Shown: positions 61,487 to 64,000 of the stretch, in pieces
How the letters are laid out: every line of letters starts with the position of its first letter
How positions within the stretch are numbered: the first letter of the stretch is position 1
Source: Rhodocyclales bacterium
GTDB lineage: Bacteria; Pseudomonadota; Gammaproteobacteria; Burkholderiales; Rhodocyclaceae
DNA length: 64,000 bases
Assembly (NCBI GenBank): GCA_028292505.1
Contig: JAQGMF010000016.1
Span: 1-64,000, forward strand
Reading direction: 5' to 3'
Translations under genes and position numbers: made by a program
Notes under the pieces: model-generated
Told to the model about the DNA's origin: nothing
Seen by the model: the letters and a program-made list of their open reading frames with translations, nothing else
Database searches by the model: none

Positions 61487-61846
61487 CTACTCGTCATGGT
61501 GGGCGCTGTACTCCGGCCCGCCGTCGTTGATCATGAAAGTCGGTTGCGCCTGCTGCGCCTCTTCGAGCGTATCGCCCCAGCTCACGCTGACCATGCGATA
61601 CCGCGCCACGCGCACCCTACCCTTGAACAGGAAAACGTTTGAGCCATCCCGGTCGAAGAAAGAGCGCTTGCGATTGGTCGCCTTGTACTCGTAGACCGTC
61701 AGCTCGCGATCGTCCTTCTTGATGACGCCAGTGTGTGGAATCAGCCCATGCGGTCCGACACGTTCAACGAAGAAGATGACGCGCCCTTTAAGTCTAAACA
61801 GCAACCACAGCATGTAGAGCCAGCAGTTGAGACGGCGTGCTGTCAT
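61487..61846 (-). CDS. Hypothetical prophage protein
   Basis: 119 residues, N-terminal hydrophobic start (RRLNCWLYMLWLLFRLKG) that may be a membrane helix or signal anchor, then a soluble part with DGSNVFLFKGRVRVARYRMVSVSWGDTLEE. ATG 61846 overlaps the stop of the Rz-like gene by 4 bp (ATGA), so it is the last gene of the lysis run. No family recognised. Confidence 0.65.
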   Translation of the reverse strand: MTARRLNCWLYMLWLLFRLKGRVIFFVERVGPHGLIPHTGVIKKDDRELTVYEYKATNRKRSFFDRDGSNVFLFKGRVRVARYRMVSVSWGDTLEEAQQAQPTFMINDGGPEYSAHHDE

Positions 61847-62415
61847 TGGTCATCGTTGCACTGCTTGACGTCAGCAGCTAGGGTTTGCTGGCAGAGGGTG
61901 AGCTGGCGGACGATTCGGTTGGCCCGGCCGGCTTCCCCGAAAAGGTTTGCTGTAACTTCTCCAGAAAGTTGGCATCCTGTGGCTCCATCACTTCCGGCGG
62001 CGGCTCCGGTAGGCGCGCTCGCTTGACCTGGATGACCGGTGCAGGTGCCGGCGGGATCGCGCAGGATGCTAGTGCCAGCACGAGCAGCAGCTTGCAGCCC
62101 AGCGATTTTGATGTCTTGAGCATGTTCGATCTCCGTGTGTTTGGCGACAAGGTCATTCTGGGTTTTCTGGTAAAGCGCTTCCTTGCCGCGCGCTTCATTC
62201 TGCAGCTTTTGGATGGTGGCGTTCGCAGCGGCCAAAGCTTCCTTGTCGCGAGCGTCATATTTCGTTTCACATTTGGTTGCGCCGATGCTGCGCTCGTGCC
62301 ACACGAAACCGCCAGCAGCAACGCACAGCGCCGTCACGGCAGCGATGGCGAAATACAACTTGAATGGGCTTGCTGCCGTCGATACGGCGCTCTCTGCTAC
62401 GTCCAAGAGGCTCAT
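61843..62415 (-). CDS. Rz-like inner-membrane spanin
   Basis: 190 residues. An N-terminal transmembrane helix (FAIAAVTALCVAAGGFVW) is followed by a long charged coiled-coil (KEALAAANATIQKLQNEARGKEALYQKTQNDLVAKH), then a Cys-containing C-terminal tail. This is the layout of phage i-spanins (Rz), which span the periplasm to fuse membranes at lysis. The Rz1 partner is nested in another frame. ATG 62415 overlaps the holin-like stop by 4 bp (ATGA). Confidence 0.82.
   Translation of the reverse strand: MSLLDVAESAVSTAASPFKLYFAIAAVTALCVAAGGFVWHERSIGATKCETKYDARDKEALAAANATIQKLQNEARGKEALYQKTQNDLVAKHTEIEHAQDIKIAGLQAAARAGTSILRDPAGTCTGHPGQASAPTGAAAGSDGATGCQLSGEVTANLFGEAGRANRIVRQLTLCQQTLAADVKQCNDDQ
61878..62123 (-). 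CDS. Rz1-like outer-membrane spanin lipoprotein, nested in Rz
   Basis: 81 residues from ATG 62123, wholly inside the Rz-like gene but in a different frame. Signal GCKLLLVLALASC with lipobox Cys near residue 21, then a Pro-rich mature part (IPPAPAPVIQVKRARLPEPPPEV). Embedded Pro-rich lipoproteins like this are the hallmark of Rz1 o-spanins. Confidence 0.75.
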   Translation of the reverse strand: MLKTSKSLGCKLLLVLALASCAIPPAPAPVIQVKRARLPEPPPEVMEPQDANFLEKLQQTFSGKPAGPTESSASSPSASKP

Positions 62416-62651
62416 GTCGGTTCCGTCGCTTTCTTGGCGCTGATGGCAATACCGTGCGCTGCGGCTACACCAGATAACGCGAGGCCGAATGCCGTCAGGT
62501 CAATGTCATGTCCGTGGCAAGAGTTGGCCGCCGCTGCGCCAACAACCGATGCCGTGCAAATAAACCAGGACCAGCGACCAATGTCATGCGACTTCCCGTC
62601 GATGCCGGTCATGCAATTTGCAAAAACGCGGGTGATGCGCTCGCCGATCAT
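62412..62651 (-). CDS. Holin-like small membrane protein
   Basis: 79 residues with two hydrophobic segments (WSWFICTASVVGAAAA and TAFGLALSGVAAAHGIAIS). ATG 62651 shares one base with the stop of the DUF5675 gene, and its own stop overlaps the Rz start. Its place between DUF5675 and Rz/Rz1 is that of a holin. The assignment rests on position and hydropathy. Confidence 0.6.
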   Translation of the reverse strand: MIGERITRVFANCMTGIDGKSHDIGRWSWFICTASVVGAAAANSCHGHDIDLTAFGLALSGVAAAHGIAISAKKATEPT

Positions 62652-63070
62652 TATTCGATCTCCAGCGAAATCGGCTCGTGTCGCAGATAAGCGCTGTCCA
62701 TTTTCTCGAAGAGCGCATCGAAGGCGATGTGCGACATGCCGACGCCATTTCCTGTGCGCACTTGTCCGACCAGGATGCAGCCCTCAGTATTGGCCGCCGT
62801 GTTGCCAGAATGAATCCGCACACCCTCATATCCCGGCACGTCCAGCAGACGCGGCAGCTCGCGATTGAAATGATTGCTGTGGTCGATGATGACGATGTAA
62901 TTGCCGCGCGGGATAGCCGTTGTGCCGGCGACCTTCCACTGTTCGACGGGCTGTCCTTCGACCTGGCGGACAGTGTCCTCGCAGGTGTAGCACTCGAACA
63001 CGCCATCGATTGCAAGACGTCCGAGCGTGTAATCAGGCGTGAGCACATCGCGGATCAGATGCAGCTTCAT
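62651..63070 (-). CDS. DUF5675 family protein (prophage lysis region)
   Basis: 139 residues from ATG 63070. Segments TPDYTLGRLAIDG, CYTCEDTVRQ, AGTTAIPRGNYIVIIDHSNHFNRELPRLLDVPGYEGVRIHSGNT split over the fold, and EGCILVG, match DUF5675. The family has conserved His, Arg, Asn and Cys (VRIHSGN, TEGCILVG) and is often found in phage lysis cassettes. No lysozyme or amidase is seen here, so it may take that role; this is inference. Confidence 0.82.
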   Translation of the reverse strand: MKLHLIRDVLTPDYTLGRLAIDGVFECYTCEDTVRQVEGQPVEQWKVAGTTAIPRGNYIVIIDHSNHFNRELPRLLDVPGYEGVRIHSGNTAANTEGCILVGQVRTGNGVGMSHIAFDALFEKMDSAYLRHEPISLEIE

Positions 63071-63185
63071 TACACACTCCAATCTCAATCTAATTAGAGT
63101 GCATCCTGATTGTCGCAACAGGCATTGATAAGGGGCGGGTTCCTCCCCCTTCCCTTTTGCCGGCCTACGCGGCTACCATGCGCGC

Positions 63186-63293
63186 ATGAAACGCTTCATT
63201 CACTGGATCATTGCTCTGTCCATCGTCGCCGGTATCGTCGGCTGCGCGTTCCAGCTACTTACGACCGGATCGATCCAGTCAGCGTGCTGCTGA
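63186..63293 (+). CDS. Possible 35-residue membrane peptide
   Basis: ATG 63186 to TGA 63293: starts MKRFIHWIIALSIVAGIVGC, one hydrophobic helix with a lipobox-like GIVGC, short tail. No ribosome site, and its end overlaps the convergent phage gene. Low confidence; it could be a phage peptide or chance. Confidence 0.22.
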   Translation: MKRFIHWIIALSIVAGIVGCAFQLLTTGSIQSACC

Positions 63294-64000
63294 CAGCCTC
63301 CTTGCAACCTGATCCTGCTCGTCACGAATCCTGTTGATCTGCTCGCGCTTCTCGTCGGCTGGTGCATCGCTGTTTTCAACCGCCCGCAACTGCTGATTGA
63401 GTTTCGCCGCATCCGCCTTGGTGTGCTCGACGTGTTTGTAAAGCGCTAACTGTCCGGCATTGTTGGCGTAGTAGTCGGCCGCGTCATCGACCTTGCCTTC
63501 CTTGAGCATCTGCTTCCAGGAGCCATACGCTTCTTCAAGCGTGCGCGCCTGGTCGTACATCTGCGACACGTAACGGCTCGACGCCCCGTCTAGAGACGCA
63601 ACCATGCCGCCCGACAGGGTCTTGGCATAATCCATCGTCGGCCTGGCCGGTTCCCCGCTGGCAGGCCGCGCCAGTTGGTCGGCGCTGCTCAGCACGAACG
63701 TACCCAGCCAGCCGAAGTAGCCACGGATCAGTTCGTCGATCTGCACGGGCGACAATGATTCCTTGCCGAGCACACCTGTCAAGGCATTGCTTGCAGTACT
63801 CGCGCCGCGCGCGATCATGCTGGTGCTGCTGTTGTACCGGTCCTGCGGGCGCATGCGCTCCATGCCCATGGTCTCGATCGGCCGACCGGTGAATCCATTT
63901 TTGTTGGCATACACATCCAGAATCGGCTTCACAAGCTGCGGGATGGGATTCATGCTCAGGTTATCGCTGAGCACTGACGTGAAGCGATCCATGAAGCGCT
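63279..64000 (-). CDS. Large phage protein, C-terminal part (LPD38-like), runs off the window
   Basis: The visible frame (at least 237 residues) reads leftward and is open to the window end, so the start is not seen; the ATG at 63992 is probably internal. Segments NPIPQLVKPILDVYANKNGFTGRPIE and RPQDRYNSSTSMIARG resemble the LPD38 region of very large phage proteins. Its C-terminal tail is charged and helical (EKREQINRIRDEQDQVARRL). It lies upstream of the lysis genes in the same direction, as expected for the end of a virion-protein block. Confidence 0.7.
   Translation of the reverse strand, partial: RFMDRFTSVLSDNLSMNPIPQLVKPILDVYANKNGFTGRPIETMGMERMRPQDRYNSSTSMIARGASTASNALTGVLGKESLSPVQIDELIRGYFGWLGTFVLSSADQLARPASGEPARPTMDYAKTLSGGMVASLDGASSRYVSQMYDQARTLEEAYGSWKQMLKEGKVDDAADYYANNAGQLALYKHVEHTKADAAKLNQQLRAVENSDAPADEKREQINRIRDEQDQVARRLSAAR

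Overview
The window is a stretch of betaproteobacterial chromosome. The evidence is gene order and gene type: rpsT-murJ; adk-kdsB-Trm112-lpxK-exbD-exbB; xseA-sodB; bamE/fur divergent; ffh/ccsA-like divergent; pilBCD; FmdB-DUF502-aspS; icd; aceB. I cannot fix family or genus from sequence alone. Most of it is ordinary core genome with high coding density, and the last ~3 kb is the edge of a prophage.

Layout. 1-9.4 kb holds the S20 end, the lipid II flippase, the Kdo/lipid A and ExbBD operon, exonuclease VII, superoxide dismutase and NadC. 9.5-14.4 kb holds a glutamate-synthase-like FMN protein, an EamA transporter, a MotD-type stator subunit and a chemoreceptor. 14.5-25 kb is a polyuronate-use region. 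It carries a large secreted PL14-type lyase with poly-serine linkers, then dapB, bamE and fur, then uxaB-uxaA, kdgK, trmL and a lipoprotein PL7 alginate lyase. 25-32.6 kb holds comF, bioB, an antiporter, a BioC-like methyltransferase, a HAD phosphatase, hemB, engB and a cytochrome c4. 33-34.5 kb is a two-gene secreted/lipoprotein cassette of unknown function. 34.6-43.4 kb holds ffh (interrupted by an in-frame TAG), a CcsA-like protein, a CBS/CorC protein, pilB-pilC-pilD, FmdB and DUF502. 43.5-52.7 kb holds aspS, an S9 peptidase, a receiver-TPR protein, icd and aceB. 53-60.3 kb is a type IV pilus minor pilin and PilY1 operon. 60.9-64 kb is tRNA-Thr(CGT) followed by prophage lysis genes.

How the parts work together. 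UxaB and UxaA turn tagaturonate into 2-keto-3-deoxygluconate (KDG), and KdgK phosphorylates KDG. Alginate breakdown is also known to feed KDG, so the two lyases and the three cytoplasmic enzymes converge on one intermediate. The uxaB promoter is readable: a TTGCAA/TATGAT pair with 17-bp spacing and two copies of a 9-bp palindrome spaced 42 bp apart. The pil genes at 38-42 kb supply motor, platform and peptidase; those at 53-60 kb supply minor pilins and tip adhesin.

The most notable items are these: a candidate small RNA at about 30900-31037 with two hairpin loops that both show an anti-Shine-Dalgarno motif; the amber codon that cuts essential ffh exactly at the NG/M junction; the two-operator uxaB promoter; a near-consensus LexA box beside the first prophage gene; a receiver domain with Glu at the phospho-acceptor position; and an unexplained jelly-roll-like secreted protein with its lipoprotein neighbour.
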